This document shows positions 35,675 to 45,511 of a DNA stretch of 64,000 bases, piece after piece; position 1 is the first letter of the stretch; each line of letters starts with the position of its first letter. The notes below the pieces were generated by a model. That model made no database searches and had not been told where the DNA came from. It was given only the letters and a program-made list of their open reading frames with translations. Both the position numbers and the translations under genes were made by a program. This DNA comes from Pseudomonas sp. SCB32 (GTDB taxonomy: Bacteria; Pseudomonadota; Gammaproteobacteria; Pseudomonadales; Pseudomonadaceae): positions 4,402,001 through 4,466,000 of the forward strand of contig NZ_CP045118.1 of assembly GCF_009189165.1 (NCBI RefSeq), written 5' to 3'.

Positions 35675-37468
35675 TCAGTTCTGCTGCAAATGGCCATACA
35701 GGCGGGCATACAGCCCGCCTTCGGCGATCAGTTGCTGATGGTCGCCGTCTTCGGCAATGCGCCCGCCGTCGAACACCAGCACCCGGTCGGCCTGCTTAAC
35801 CGCCGACAGGCGGTGGGCGATGATCAGGGTGGTGCGCCCTTCGAGGAAGCGCCCCAGCGCCTGGTGCAGGGCGTACTCGGTGGCGGCGTCCAGCGCCGAG
35901 GTCGCCTCGTCGAGGATCACCACCTTGGGCTCGGCCAGCACCATGCGGGCAATGGCCAGGCGCTGCCGCTGGCCACCGGAGAGGCGCACGCCGGAGCGGC
36001 CCACCACACTGTCCAGGCCTTGCGGCAGGGTGAGGATGGTGTCCGCCAGCTGCGCCACTTCCAGCGCGCGCCAGCAGGCTTCGTCGCTGCGCTCGCGGCC
36101 CATGGTCAGGTTGGCGCGCACCGTGTCGTTGAACAGCGCCGGATGCTGCAGCACCACGGCCACATGCTCGCGCACGCACTCAAGGCCAATCTCCTCCAGC
36201 GCCACGCCGCCATAGCGGATGCTGCCGGATTGCGGCTGGTAGAGGCCGAGCATCAGTTGCACCAGGGTGCTCTTGCCGCCGCCGCTGGCGCCGACTATGG
36301 CGACCTTCTCGCCGGGAGCGATATCCAGGTCCATGCCGTCGAGAACCCGCTCGTCGCGGTAGGCGAAGCTCAGGTCGCGCACCTGGATGCCGACATTGTC
36401 CTGGCCGACGAAGGGATCGCGGCGCGGCGGATACTGCGGCTCGTCGGCACGCGCCAGCAGCTCGTTGATACGGCTCAGCGCGCCGCCGGCGGCGTAGTAG
36501 GCGTATTGCAGGCTGAGCAGTTGCTCCACCGGGCCGATCATGAACCAGAGGTAGCTGAACACCGCCAGCATCTGGCCGATGGACAGGTCGGAGAACAGCA
36601 CGGTGAGCATCGCCGCGGCGCGGAACAGGTCGATACCGAACTGGAACAGCAGGCCGCTGGCGCGCCCGGCGGCATCGCTCTTCCACTGCGAAGCCACCGC
36701 ATAGTCGCGCACCTCGCGGGCACGCACGCCCAGACGGCCGAGGAAGAAGCCCTGGCGGTTGCCGGCACGCACTTCCTGGATCGCCTCCAGGGTTTCGGTG
36801 AGGGCCTGGGTGAAGCGCGCGGTGCTGTCGTTCTCCAGCTTCTTCAGGTGCTTCACACGCTTGCCCAGCTGCACCGTGGCGAAGATCACCAGCGGGTTGA
36901 ACAGCAGGATCAGCAGCGCCAGCTTCCAGTGCATCCAGATCAGGATGCCGGCGGTGCCGCAGAGAGTCAGCAACGCCACCAGGAAGCGGCTCAGGGTGTC
37001 GCCGACGAACTTGTCGAGCGTATCGAGATCGGTCACCAGGTGCGCGCTGACCGAGCCGCCGCCGAGAGTCTCGTATTCGCTCAGGGCGATGCGCTTCAGG
37101 CGCTCGATCAGGCGCAGGCGGATGCGGTACACCACATCCTTGGACAGCCGCGCGAAGAGCCGCGCCTGCAACACGTTGAAGACCAGTGCGCAGCTGCGCA
37201 GCGCCAGAGTCACCAACAGCATCAGGCCGATATATCCAGCGGGTTTGTGCCAGCCATCAGGCAGCCAGTGGTTCATCACCTGCAGCGCGGCGTCGCCCTT
37301 GCCCAGCAGTACTTCGTCCACCAGCAGCGGCAGCAGCAGCGGGATCGGCACACTGCACGCGGTGGCCAGTACGGCGACCAGGTTGGCGAGCAGCAGGGCC
37401 TTGCGGTGATGGAAAGCGAGGCGGCGAATCTCCGCCCAGCTCAGGCGGTCAGCGGACAGCTCAGGCAT
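35675..37468 (-). CDS. ABC-type exporter, fused membrane and ATPase domains
   Basis: 597 residues: a six-helix exporter domain (about 20-320) and a nucleotide-binding domain. Walker A GASGGGKST lies near 393, the signature LSGGQRQR near 498, Walker B VVILDEATSALD near 520 and the H-loop IIAHRLS near 553. It is a homodimeric half-transporter of the MsbA-like type; the cargo is unknown. Its start overlaps the end of the DsbA-like gene by 8 bp, so it is the last gene of trhO-dsbA-ABC. From memory, PAO1 has the same three genes in this order. Confidence 0.9.
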   Translation of the reverse strand: MPELSADRLSWAEIRRLAFHHRKALLLANLVAVLATACSVPIPLLLPLLVDEVLLGKGDAALQVMNHWLPDGWHKPAGYIGLMLLVTLALRSCALVFNVLQARLFARLSKDVVYRIRLRLIERLKRIALSEYETLGGGSVSAHLVTDLDTLDKFVGDTLSRFLVALLTLCGTAGILIWMHWKLALLILLFNPLVIFATVQLGKRVKHLKKLENDSTARFTQALTETLEAIQEVRAGNRQGFFLGRLGVRAREVRDYAVASQWKSDAAGRASGLLFQFGIDLFRAAAMLTVLFSDLSIGQMLAVFSYLWFMIGPVEQLLSLQYAYYAAGGALSRINELLARADEPQYPPRRDPFVGQDNVGIQVRDLSFAYRDERVLDGMDLDIAPGEKVAIVGASGGGKSTLVQLMLGLYQPQSGSIRYGGVALEEIGLECVREHVAVVLQHPALFNDTVRANLTMGRERSDEACWRALEVAQLADTILTLPQGLDSVVGRSGVRLSGGQRQRLAIARMVLAEPKVVILDEATSALDAATEYALHQALGRFLEGRTTLIIAHRLSAVKQADRVLVFDGGRIAEDGDHQQLIAEGGLYARLYGHLQQN

Positions 37469-38096
37469 GCCGCCCGCGCTCCAGCCAGCGATCCAGCAGC
37501 GGCGCCAGTTCGCTCAGGGGCTGGTAGCCGTTGGTCAGCAGGGCCAGTTGGCCATCGCGCTCGGCCAGCAGGGTGGGGAAGCCGGCGATGCCCAGGTCGC
37601 GGGCCCAGGAGAAGTCGGCGAGGGTCGCCAGGTGGTTGTCCTGGCTGTCGAAGGCTTCGGCGAATTCGATGCGCGGAAGACCCGCGCGCTCGGCCAACTC
37701 GGTAAGCACGCTGGCCTGGGTGACATCACGGCCTTCGGCGTAGAACGCCTGCTGGATCTCGCCGACCAGCGCCCAGGCACAATCTTCATCCAGGCGGCGA
37801 GCGGTCACCACCGCCCGGCAGGCCGGCTCGGTGTCGTAGACGAAACCATCGGGCAGCGCGCCCTCGAAGCGAAACGGCTGGCCGGTGGCGTCATGCACCG
37901 CCTGCCAGTGTTCGAGGATATAGCGCTTGGTGGCCGGCTCCAGCGCCGCGCCCTGGCCGGTGCGCAGCCCGCCCATCACCAGTGCCAGCGGCACGCCGGC
38001 GGCGCGCGCCTGCTCTACCAGCTTCTCGGCCACCGGGGCGAAGCCCCAGCACCAGGAGCACATCGGGTCCATCACATAGAGCAGGCGGCTGGTCAC
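37461..38096 (-). CDS. DsbA-family thioredoxin-fold protein (CSWC active site)
   Basis: 211 residues. The thioredoxin-like strand leads to MDPMCSWCWGFAP, with the CxxC at residues about 13-16. A helical insertion and the cis-proline stretch GIAGFPTLLAERDG follow. No signal peptide is visible, so it is probably cytoplasmic, like FrnE-type members, rather than a periplasmic DsbA. The frame starts with GTG at 38096, 3 bp after the trhO stop. It overlaps the following ABC gene by 8 bp. Its role may be cytoplasmic redox or detoxification, which is an inference only. Confidence 0.87.
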   Translation of the reverse strand: MTSRLLYVMDPMCSWCWGFAPVAEKLVEQARAAGVPLALVMGGLRTGQGAALEPATKRYILEHWQAVHDATGQPFRFEGALPDGFVYDTEPACRAVVTARRLDEDCAWALVGEIQQAFYAEGRDVTQASVLTELAERAGLPRIEFAEAFDSQDNHLATLADFSWARDLGIAGFPTLLAERDGQLALLTNGYQPLSELAPLLDRWLERGRHA

Positions 38097-38099
38097 GTA

Positions 38100-39035
38100 T
38101 CAGTTCTCCGCGCGGGGGTCACGGCCAATGGGATGCGGCTGGTTACGCTCGCGCGCCAGCTCGATCTGCTTCTGCCGCTCGCGGGCGCTGGCGCGGGTTT
38201 TCTCCGACAGCGAATCCCAGCAATGCGGGCAGCTTATGCCTGGAGCGTAATGCTCCGAGGCGCGATCCTCGGCCGAGATCGGATTGCGGCAGGCATGGCA
38301 CTGATCGTAGTCGCCTTCGGACAGGTCATGGCGCACGGTCACGCGGTTGTCGAACACGAAGCAGTCGCCGCGCCAGAGGGTCTCGGCCTCGGGCACTTGC
38401 TCCAGGTACTTGAGGATGCCGCCCTTGAGGTGGAACACCTCCTCGAAGCCTTCGTTGAGCATGTAGCTCGACGCCTTCTCGCAGCGGATGCCGCCGGTGC
38501 AGAACATGGCGACCTTCTTGTGCGTGGCCGGGTCGTAGTGCTCGCGGATGTACTCGGGGAACTCGCGGAACGACTTGGTCTTCGGGTCGATGGCGCCCTC
38601 GAAGGTGCCGATGGCCACTTCGTAGTCGTTGCGGGTGTCGATCAGCAGCACTTCCGGATCGGAAATCAGCGCGTTCCAGTCCTTGGGCTCGACGTAGGTG
38701 CCGACCTTGGCGTTCGGGTCAACGCCCGGCACGCCGAGGGTGACGATTTCCTTCTTCAGCTTCACCTTGGTGCGGTAGAAGGGTTGTTCGTCGCAGTAGG
38801 ACTCCTTGTGGTCCACGTCGGCCAGGCGCGAGTCGTTGCGCAGCCAGGCCAGCAAGCCGTCGATACCGGCGCGGGTGCCGGAGACGGTGCCGTTGATGCC
38901 TTCCTCGGCGAGCAGCAGGGTGCCCTTCACGCCGTTGTCCAGCAGGGCCTGCAGCAGGGGTTCGCGCAGGGCGACGTAGTCGGGCAGGGAGACGAACTTG
39001 TACAACGCCGCGACGACGATTCGATCGGTGGTCAT
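38100..39035 (-). CDS. trhO: tRNA U34 hydroxylase TrhO (rhodanese-family YceA)
   Basis: 311 residues. The N-terminal acylphosphatase-like UPF0176 domain contains [20 protein letters not shown] rhodanese domain carries the catalytic cysteine loop [11 protein letters not shown] near residues 180-190. A C-terminal cysteine-rich segment ([11 protein letters not shown] ... ISCPHCWD) could bind metal. TrhO makes 5-hydroxyuridine at tRNA position 34 with O2. It is the first gene of the three-gene unit. Confidence 0.93.
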   Translation of the reverse strand: MTTDRIVVAALYKFVSLPDYVALREPLLQALLDNGVKGTLLLAEEGINGTVSGTRAGIDGLLAWLRNDSRLADVDHKESYCDEQPFYRTKVKLKKEIVTLGVPGVDPNAKVGTYVEPKDWNALISDPEVLLIDTRNDYEVAIGTFEGAIDPKTKSFREFPEYIREHYDPATHKKVAMFCTGGIRCEKASSYMLNEGFEEVFHLKGGILKYLEQVPEAETLWRGDCFVFDNRVTVRHDLSEGDYDQCHACRNPISAEDRASEHYAPGISCPHCWDSLSEKTRASARERQKQIELARERNQPHPIGRDPRAEN

Positions 39036-39103
39036 GCATCACTCCAGTGGTCGCCCGCGTAAAGGGCGGACCGGGTCTTTGAATAACAACAGCTGAAAAT
39101 GAC

Positions 39104-39125
39104 AGCGCCGGCGAAAGCCGGCGCT
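39104..39125 (-). terminator. hairpin downstream of bolA
   Basis: AGCGCCGGC and GCCGGCGCT pair around a GAAA loop, in the 155 bp between bolA and trhO. The minus-strand side continues GTCATTTTC, so the T run is weak. It is a probable bolA terminator. Confidence 0.6.
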
Positions 39126-39190
39126 GGGAGTCGCATTCTACCGGAGCGGGGCGTTGCCCGCATCCCGCCGCCGATCAGGGCAGCCTGCAG

Positions 39191-39499
39191 TCAGTGCAGA
39201 TCGTGCTTGCTGCCGCCACGGCAGGTCGGCGAATCCGGCGCCTGCCCCTGCTGCGCCCACTCCTCGGGGGTGTAGGTGTGCAGGGCCAGGGCGTGGAACT
39301 GCCCCATCAGGTCACCCAGGGTGGCGTAGACCTTCTGGTGCCGCTTCACCGCGTTCAACCCGGCGAACACCGGGCTGACGATCACGGCCTTGTAGTGCGT
39401 TTCCTGCCCGCGACTGTGCATGTGGCTCTCGTCGAGCACGTCGAGGTGCTGCGGTTCGAGGGCGCCCAGGGCGGTCTGGATACGGTCACGCATGCTCAT
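39191..39499 (-). CDS. bolA: BolA-family protein
   Basis: 102 residues: MSMRDRIQTALGALEPQHLDVLDESHMHSRGQETHYKAVIVSPVFAG is the BolA N-terminal half, and LNAVKRHQKVYATLGDLMGQFHALALHTYTPEEW has the conserved H and the helical end. BolA proteins bind glutaredoxins and Fe-S clusters and affect envelope and biofilm traits. The 3' tail with PTCRGGSKHDLH is typical of Pseudomonas BolA. It lies 27 bp downstream of the DUF2059 gene on the same strand. Confidence 0.93.
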   Translation of the reverse strand: MSMRDRIQTALGALEPQHLDVLDESHMHSRGQETHYKAVIVSPVFAGLNAVKRHQKVYATLGDLMGQFHALALHTYTPEEWAQQGQAPDSPTCRGGSKHDLH

Positions 39500-39526
39500 T
39501 TCAGGCCTCGTACGCTAACGAGTGAA

Positions 39527-40048
39527 TCAGGGCTTCTTGGCCGGGGCGGACGATGCGGCCGGGGCCTTCACGCCCAGTTCCTTGTCCATGTCGGCCATCA
39601 GCTTGTTCACCGGCTCCACGGCGGTCTGCAGCTTGGCCTGGGTCAGCTGGGCGGATTCGGCGGTCAGGCGCGGCATCTTCTCCAGCATCTTGCGGCCGAC
39701 CGGCGAGGCGTAGAACTCGTTGATCTGCTTGAGCTCGGACTCGCTGAAGTTGCTGGTGTAGAGCTTGATCAGCTCGGGCTTGAGCTTGTCCCAACCTACC
39801 GCGCGATCGAGCTCGGCATTGGCCTTGGCCTGGTAACGCTCCAGCACGGGCTTCTTGCTGTCGGGCGCGTTGGAAGCGGCGAAGCGCTGGGCGAGCATCT
39901 GCTGGACCTGCGCATAGACCGGCACGGTGAGCTTGTCGGCGTGAACCTGCTTGAGGAATTTCTCCGCCTCGGTGTTGGCGTCGGCCAGGGCGACAGTGCT
40001 GAAGCCCACCAGTAGTGCTGCGGTGCAGAGAGTACGAAGAGCGGTCAT
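39527..40048 (-). CDS. DUF2059 periplasmic protein
   Basis: 173 residues with a cleavable signal peptide (MTALRTLCTAALLVGFSTVALA). An all-helical domain follows with the family pattern WDKLKPELIKLYTSNFSESELKQINEFYASPVGRKMLEKMP. Function is unknown. The end is a low-complexity APAASSAPAKKP tail. The frame opens at 40153, but the ATG at 40048 starts the signal peptide and follows AAGGACTGCCCA. It probably forms an operon with bolA. Confidence 0.88.
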   Translation of the reverse strand: MTALRTLCTAALLVGFSTVALADANTEAEKFLKQVHADKLTVPVYAQVQQMLAQRFAASNAPDSKKPVLERYQAKANAELDRAVGWDKLKPELIKLYTSNFSESELKQINEFYASPVGRKMLEKMPRLTAESAQLTQAKLQTAVEPVNKLMADMDKELGVKAPAASSAPAKKP

Positions 40049-40215
40049 TGGGCAGTCCTTGAGTCTGAAAGTGTGTCCGGGTGGGACCCGACATTCTGCG
40101 CCTAAGTTCGGAAAGTGCTCAAGTGACCGCCGAACTGCACGGAAGTGACCCACTTCTCTTGTCGACCTTTCAGCAAACCGTCATGCTGCTTCGCGTTGCC
40201 ACATGGATGTGTCCA

Positions 40216-41229
40216 ATGAATACCTTCACCTACGTGCCGCCCTATGCGAACTCGCCGCCCCTGTGCGACCCGCGGGGCCGCCTGAACGACGCCGCCATCG
40301 GCTGGTCGAGCCGGCCACAGACGCTCTGCAACCTGCCGGGCAACCCGGGCCGGCGCAAGCGCTGGAATCACTGGTGCATCAATGCACCGGGCTGGATGCT
40401 CTCGCTGACCATCGCCGACCTCGACTACCTGGGCTACGGCGCCATCTACTTCCTCGACCTGGAAAGCGGCCGCTCGGTGCACCGCACCCAGATCACGCCC
40501 CTGGGCCGGGGCTGCGAGCTGCCCGACGTGCCCAACCAGAGCCACAACTTCCAGCATGGCGACCTGTGCCTGAGCTTCGCCGAACAACCCGGCCAGCTGC
40601 GCATCACCGCCAGCGCCCCCGACCTCGGCGGCCAGCGGCTGAACCTGGCGCTGGAAGTCCAGCGCCCCGCGCACCTGGAGTCGGTCAACCTGGTCGTGCC
40701 CATGGCCGGCCAATGCTTCCATGCCTGCAGCCGGCAAATGGGCCTGCCGGTGCGCGGCAGCCTGCAACTTGGCCGCAGCGTCTACCAGTGCAGCGCCGGC
40801 GAAAGTTTCGCCGCGCTGGACTTCGGCCGGGGCGTGTGGCCCTTCCGCACCCACTGGACACGCGCCGCCTTCGCCGCCCCCGGCGGCATCGCCGGTAACT
40901 TCGGCAGCGGCTGGACGGACCACTCCCCGCTCAAGGAAAACGCCCTGTGGTTCGGCGGCGAGCTGCAGCGCCTGGAGCACGACATCGAGATCCACCAGGC
41001 ACCTCACGATCCGCTGGCGCCGTGGCGCCTGCGCAGCCCCTGCGAGCGTGTCGACCTCACCTTCACCCCGCGCAAGCTGCACCGCGCCTGTCCGCGCCTG
41101 GGGCCGCTGTTCGCCGAGACCAGCCAATGGTTCGGCCACTTCGACGGCTCCCTGCGCAGCCTCGACGGCGAGCACGTTCCGGTACGCGAGGCGCTGGGCT
41201 GGGTCGGCGCGACCCAGGCGCGCTGGTGA
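40216..41229 (+). CDS. DUF2804 domain-containing protein
   Basis: 337 residues covering nearly the whole DUF2804 family length. Landmarks are LCDPRGRLNDAAIGWSSRP, RRKRWNHWCINAPGWMLSLTIADLDYLGYGAIYFLDL, LDFGRGVWPFRTHWTRAAF and NFGSGWTDHSPLKENALWFGG. No catalytic residues are known for the family, and it is possibly a lipocalin-like fold. The ATG at 40216 was chosen over one nine bases upstream because MNTFTYVPPYANSPPLCDPRG is a natural start. It is monocistronic, divergent from the DUF2059 gene. Confidence 0.85.
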   Translation: MNTFTYVPPYANSPPLCDPRGRLNDAAIGWSSRPQTLCNLPGNPGRRKRWNHWCINAPGWMLSLTIADLDYLGYGAIYFLDLESGRSVHRTQITPLGRGCELPDVPNQSHNFQHGDLCLSFAEQPGQLRITASAPDLGGQRLNLALEVQRPAHLESVNLVVPMAGQCFHACSRQMGLPVRGSLQLGRSVYQCSAGESFAALDFGRGVWPFRTHWTRAAFAAPGGIAGNFGSGWTDHSPLKENALWFGGELQRLEHDIEIHQAPHDPLAPWRLRSPCERVDLTFTPRKLHRACPRLGPLFAETSQWFGHFDGSLRSLDGEHVPVREALGWVGATQARW

Positions 41230-41319
41230 AGCCGCTCTATCAAGGCAATTGATCCGACGCGGAACCCGGAGCCCCGACAACGGCCTAAACTGGCCGAGTC
41301 ATTCCAGGAGGAACGCATC

Positions 41320-42714
41320 ATGAGCCGCACCGAAACCGACAGCCTCGGTCCTATCGAAGTCCCCGACGATGCCTATTGGGGCGCACAGACCCAGCGCTCG
41401 CTGGAAAACTTCGCCATCGGCGGCCAACGCATGCCGCTGGCCGTGGTGCATGCCCTGGCGCTGGTGAAGAAGGCTGCGGCGCGCGTGAACGCGCAGCTGG
41501 GCGAACTGCCGGAGAACATCACCAGCCTGATCGAAGAGGCCGCCGATGAAGTCCTCGCCGGCGAGCACGACGACCAGTTCCCGCTGGTGGTCTGGCAGAC
41601 CGGCAGCGGCACACAGAGCAACATGAACGTCAACGAAGTGATCGCCGGTCGCGCCAACGAGATCGCCGGCAACTCGCGTGGCGGCAAGTCGCCAGTGCAC
41701 CCCAACGACCACGTGAACCGCGCGCAGAGCTCCAACGACAGTTTCCCCACCGCCATGCACCTCGCCGCCGCGCGGGCCGTGCATGACGACCTGCTGCCGG
41801 CCATCGCAGAGCTCAGCGGCGGCCTGGCCCAGCAGGCCGCCCGCCACGCCAAACTGGTGAAGACCGGCCGCACCCACCTGATGGATGCCACGCCCGTCAC
41901 CTTCGGCCAGGAGCTCTCGGCCTTCGTCGCCCAGCTGGACTATGCCGAGCGCGCCATTCGCGCGGCGCTGCCGGCGGTCTTTGAGCTGGCCCAGGGCGGC
42001 ACCGCCGTCGGCACCGGGCTGAATGCGCCGAAGGAATTCGCCGAGGCCATCGCCGCCGAGCTGGCTGACCTTTCCGGCCTGCCCTTCGCCTCCGCGCCGA
42101 ACAAGTTCGCCGCGCTGGCCGGCCACGAACCGCTGGTGACCCTGGCCGGCGCGCTGAAGACCCTCGCCGTGGCGCTGATGAAGATCGCCAACGACCTGCG
42201 CCTGCTGGGTTCCGGCCCGCGCGCGGGCTTCGCCGAGGTGAAACTGCCGGCCAACGAGCCTGGCTCCTCGATCATGCCCGGCAAGGTCAACCCGACCCAG
42301 TGCGAGGCGCTGTCGATGCTCGCCTGCCAGGTGTTCGGCAATGACGCGACCATCACCTTCGCCGCAAGCCAGGGCCATCTGCAGTTGAACGTGTTCAAGC
42401 CGGTGATTATCCACAACCTGCTCGAATCGGTGCGCCTGCTCGCCGACGGCTGCCGCAACTTCAACAGCCACTGCGTGGCCGGCATGGAGCCGGACGCGGC
42501 GAAGATGCGCGAGCACCTGGAGCGCGGCCTGATGCTGGTCACCGCGCTGAATCCGCACATCGGCTACGACAAGGCCGCCACGATTGCCAAGAAGGCCTAC
42601 ACCGAAGGCAAGACCCTGCGCGAAGCGGCGCTGGAGCTGGGCTACCTGACAGACACCGAGTTCGACCAGTGGGTGCGCCCGGAAACCATGCTGGAGGCGG
42701 GTCAGAATGGTTGA
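41320..42714 (+). CDS. fumC: class II fumarate hydratase FumC
   Basis: 464 residues, the usual size. The fumarase/aspartase signature [11 protein letters not shown] is near residue 315. [15 protein letters not shown] and [21 protein letters not shown] form the active site near 90-145. It interconverts fumarate and malate without an iron-sulfur cluster. It is preceded by CAGGAGGAACGCATC, a strong ribosome-binding site. In Pseudomonas such a second class II fumarase is often linked to iron limitation, but no Fur box was identified here. It overlaps the next gene by 8 bp. Confidence 0.95.
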   Translation: MSRTETDSLGPIEVPDDAYWGAQTQRSLENFAIGGQRMPLAVVHALALVKKAAARVNAQLGELPENITSLIEEAADEVLAGEHDDQFPLVVWQTGSGTQSNMNVNEVIAGRANEIAGNSRGGKSPVHPNDHVNRAQSSNDSFPTAMHLAAARAVHDDLLPAIAELSGGLAQQAARHAKLVKTGRTHLMDATPVTFGQELSAFVAQLDYAERAIRAALPAVFELAQGGTAVGTGLNAPKEFAEAIAAELADLSGLPFASAPNKFAALAGHEPLVTLAGALKTLAVALMKIANDLRLLGSGPRAGFAEVKLPANEPGSSIMPGKVNPTQCEALSMLACQVFGNDATITFAASQGHLQLNVFKPVIIHNLLESVRLLADGCRNFNSHCVAGMEPDAAKMREHLERGLMLVTALNPHIGYDKAATIAKKAYTEGKTLREAALELGYLTDTEFDQWVRPETMLEAGQNG

Positions 42715-43330
42715 TGCGGTCAAGTCCGGCGCTACCCCCCTCGAGGGCGACGGCAAGCGCGTGCTGCTGGTGCTCGGCTCGCCCAAGCCCGGCGGCTTCT
42801 GCCATGCGCTGGCCGAAGCCTACGCCCAGGGGGCCCGCGCCAAGGGCCACGTGGTGCACACGCTGAAGCTCGGCGAGATGAACTTCGACCCGGTGCTGCG
42901 CGGCGGCTACGAGCAGAGCCAGAGCCTGGAGCCGGATGTGCTGGAAGCGCAACGGCAGATCCACTGGGCACAGCACCTGGCGTTCATCTACCCGGTCTGG
43001 TGGGGTGGCCTGCCGGCGCTGCTGCAAGGCTTTTTCGACCGCGTGCTGCAACCGGGCTTCGCCTTCCGCTACCGCTCGGCCGAATCCCGTGAGTTCGAAC
43101 CGCTGCTAGGCGGGCGCAGCGCCGACCTGCTGGTCAGCCATGACCAGACCCACTGGCACTACCGCCTGCGCCAGGGGGCTCCGGCCCATCGCCAGATGAC
43201 CCGCTGCATCCTCGCGCCCTGCGGTATCGAGTTCCACCACCTGGAGGAATTCAGTCCGATCCGCGGCTCCAGCGAAGAACAGCGCCAGGGCTGGCTGCGC
43301 CGGGCGGAGCAGTTGGGCACACAGGTGTAA
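42707..43330 (+). CDS. flavodoxin-fold NAD(P)H dehydrogenase (quinone)
   Basis: 207 residues. The flavodoxin-like FMN-binding fold is shown by [25 protein letters not shown] near the N-terminus and [31 protein letters not shown] (near residues 90-120), typical of the MdaB/Kef-accessory quinone reductases. It probably reduces quinones by two electrons. The start overlaps the end of fumC by 8 bp, with GGAGGCGGGTCAGA as its ribosome-binding site inside fumC, so translation is coupled. From memory, the same pair exists in PAO1. Confidence 0.88.
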   Translation: MVDAVKSGATPLEGDGKRVLLVLGSPKPGGFCHALAEAYAQGARAKGHVVHTLKLGEMNFDPVLRGGYEQSQSLEPDVLEAQRQIHWAQHLAFIYPVWWGGLPALLQGFFDRVLQPGFAFRYRSAESREFEPLLGGRSADLLVSHDQTHWHYRLRQGAPAHRQMTRCILAPCGIEFHHLEEFSPIRGSSEEQRQGWLRRAEQLGTQV

Positions 43331-43482
43331 GCACCGCGGAGGGTAGGCGACCACTACCCTCCCCTCCAATCATCAGCCGTTTTCCCTGCCGTCTTGGGAT
43401 TTCTCCGACCTCCCTTTCGTAAGCGCCTTCCTTAGGATGCCGACGCCCACCCCCGGGCCTCTCTTTCTCCTCTGGAGGCAAT

Positions 43483-44163
43483 ATGCTTCGTAAATGCAGT
43501 GCCGAACTGATCGGCACGTTCTGGCTGGTGTTCGGTGGTTGCGGCAGCGCCATCTTCGCGGCCCACGCTATCGGCGTGCTGGGTGTTGCCCTGGCCTTCG
43601 GCCTGACCGTGGTGACCATGGCCTATGCCATCGGCCCGATCTCCGGCTGTCACCTCAACCCCGCCGTCAGCCTGGGCCTGTGGGCCGGCGGTCGTTTCCG
43701 CACCGCTGAACTGGTGCCGTACATCATCGCCCAGTGCATCGGCGGCGTTCTCGCCGGCGGCGCGCTGTACCTGATCGCCACCGGCAAGGCCGGCTTCGAT
43801 CCGCTGGCCGGCTTCGCCGCCAACGGTTACGCCGAAGGCTCGCCGAGCGGCTACAGCCTGCAGGCCGCGCTGATGACGGAAGTGCTGCTGACCGCGTTCT
43901 TCCTGTTCGTGATCATGGGCGCCACCGACAAGAAGGCTCCGGCTGGCTTCGCCCCGCTGGCCATCGGCCTGACCCTGGCGCTGATCCACCTGATCAGCAT
44001 CCCGATCACCAACACCTCGGTAAACCCGGCGCGCAGCCTGGGCGTGGCGATCTTCGCCGATCCGCTGTTCATGAAGCAGCTGTGGCTGTTCTGGGTCGCC
44101 CCGCTGGCTGGCGGCGTGATCGGTGCGCTGGTCTACCGCCTGGTGCGTCCGGCCAACGACTGA
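43483..44163 (+). CDS. aqpZ: aquaporin Z
   Basis: 226 residues, six membrane helices. The two NPA half-helices are in [10 protein letters not shown] (near residue 62) and [11 protein letters not shown] (near 184), with the arginine after the second NPA present. It is an inner-membrane water channel. CTGGAGGCAAT precedes the ATG. It is monocistronic and followed by two near-identical terminators. From memory, PAO1 has aqpZ at a different chromosomal place from the genes on either side here. Confidence 0.95.
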   Translation: MLRKCSAELIGTFWLVFGGCGSAIFAAHAIGVLGVALAFGLTVVTMAYAIGPISGCHLNPAVSLGLWAGGRFRTAELVPYIIAQCIGGVLAGGALYLIATGKAGFDPLAGFAANGYAEGSPSGYSLQAALMTEVLLTAFFLFVIMGATDKKAPAGFAPLAIGLTLALIHLISIPITNTSVNPARSLGVAIFADPLFMKQLWLFWVAPLAGGVIGALVYRLVRPAND

Positions 44164-44188
44164 TCGGCCCTGCATCGCCGACACGAAA

Positions 44189-44212
44189 CGGGCGCCATCA
44201 GGCGCCCGTTTT
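44189..44212 (+). terminator. aqpZ terminator, copy 1
   Basis: CGGGCGCC (44189-44196) and GGCGCCCG (44201-44208) pair around ATCA, with GTTTTCGTT downstream and CGAAA upstream. Confidence 0.9.
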
Positions 44213-44301
44213 CGTTGGAGCTTCGCGATAGTGCGCAAACGGCGGATAAAGCGTTCCGCTTTATGCGCCATACAACCTGATTGGTTTCTGTGCTGACAAT
44301 G

Positions 44302-44330
44302 ACGGGCGCCTTCGGGCGCCCGTTTTCGTT
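44302..44330. terminator. terminator, copy 2
   Basis: ACGGGCGCC (44302-44310) and GGCGCCCGT (44315-44323) pair around a TTCG loop, followed by TTTTCGTTTT. It shares the CGGGCGCC arms and the CCCGTTTTCGTT tail with copy 1, 114 bp earlier. Between them lies a GCGGATAAAGCGTTCCGCTT palindrome. A further GTAGGGCGCATAACGCC element follows near 44349. Confidence 0.85.
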
Positions 44331-44426
44331 TTGGATGCAAGCCCACGCGTAGGGCGCATAACGCCCCTGGCGTTATCCGCCGTTGGCCGGCTTCGGTAGA
44401 GGACGGCGTTGCGGCGCCAAGCAGGA

Positions 44427-45386
44427 TCAGACGTTGGCGATACGTTCCCGCCGCGCGCGGTAACTGCGCAGCAATGACGGCGCCAGTGCAGTCAGCGCCG
44501 AGCCGCTCACCACCAGCAGTGCGCCGAGGTAGGCCAGGCCATTGAGGTCTTCCGGGTGCACGTAGTCGGGCCACAGCGATGCAGCCAGCGCCACCGAGGC
44601 GAAGGTCACCAGCGGGGTGATGGCGAGCGTGGCGCTGACGCGGGACGCCTCCCAGTGCGCCAGGGCCTCGGCGAAGGCGCCATAGGCGACCAGGGTGTTC
44701 AGGCAGCAGGCCAGGAGCAGCCAGCCCTGCAGCGGGCTCAACTGCAGCGCTTCCAGCGGATGCGCCCAGGGGGTGAGCAGCGCGGCGCAGCCGAGGTAGA
44801 TCACCATCATCACCTGCACCGAGGTCCAGTGCGTCAGCAGTTGCTTCTGTGCCAGGCCGTAGGAGGTCCAGACGAAAGCGGCGAAGACCACGATCAGCAC
44901 GCCGGTGGTGTAGTGCCCCATCGAGCCGAACAGCTCCGCCAGGCGCTGGTTGAAGAACAGCCCGAAGCCGGTCAGCAGCACCGCGAGCCCCAGGGCCTGG
45001 CCGATGCTGAAGCTTTCCTTGAACACCAGCAGGCTGCCCAGCAGCAGGAGGATCGGCGCGATCTGGATCACCAGCTGGGTGGTACCCGGCGTGAGCATGC
45101 GCAGGCCGATCAGGTAGAACACGTAGTTACCGGTCAGGCCGAGAATGGCCGCCACCACCAGTCCCGCGCCACGCCGGCCAATGGGGCGCAGCGCCGGCAA
45201 CTGGCGGGTCAGCGTCAGGTAGACGAGCAGCACGCCGCCGGAGACCACCAGGCGATACCAGGTCACGGTGACCGGGTCCATGGTCTTCAGGACTTCCTTG
45301 AGCTTGATCGGCAGGATGCCCCAGAGCACGGCGGTGATCAGGGCGAGAAACAGGCCGAATTGCCAGCGGCCGGAAGTCACGTGCAT
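44427..45386 (-). CDS. DMT-superfamily (EamA) transporter
   Basis: 319 residues with ten hydrophobic helices arranged as two EamA repeats. The first has LITAVLWGILPIKLKEVLKTMDPVTVTWYRLVVSG, close to RarD-type proteins, and the second starts near AAFVWTSYGLAQKQLL. It is an inner-membrane metabolite exporter or importer of unknown cargo. The frame opens 10 codons earlier at 45416; the ATG at 45386 follows GAGGCTCCC and gives the usual short N-terminus. It is monocistronic. Confidence 0.85.
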   Translation of the reverse strand: MHVTSGRWQFGLFLALITAVLWGILPIKLKEVLKTMDPVTVTWYRLVVSGGVLLVYLTLTRQLPALRPIGRRGAGLVVAAILGLTGNYVFYLIGLRMLTPGTTQLVIQIAPILLLLGSLLVFKESFSIGQALGLAVLLTGFGLFFNQRLAELFGSMGHYTTGVLIVVFAAFVWTSYGLAQKQLLTHWTSVQVMMVIYLGCAALLTPWAHPLEALQLSPLQGWLLLACCLNTLVAYGAFAEALAHWEASRVSATLAITPLVTFASVALAASLWPDYVHPEDLNGLAYLGALLVVSGSALTALAPSLLRSYRARRERIANV

Positions 45387-45511
45387 GGGAGCCTCGACGC
45401 GTGTGCGGTTCGCCATGCTAAGTCATGGCGCTATCACGCCATAGGAACAGTTGCGCTATGCAACTGTTCCGGTCGCCCGGCGACAACGCCGTGTCGCTCC
45501 CGGTCAAGAAG

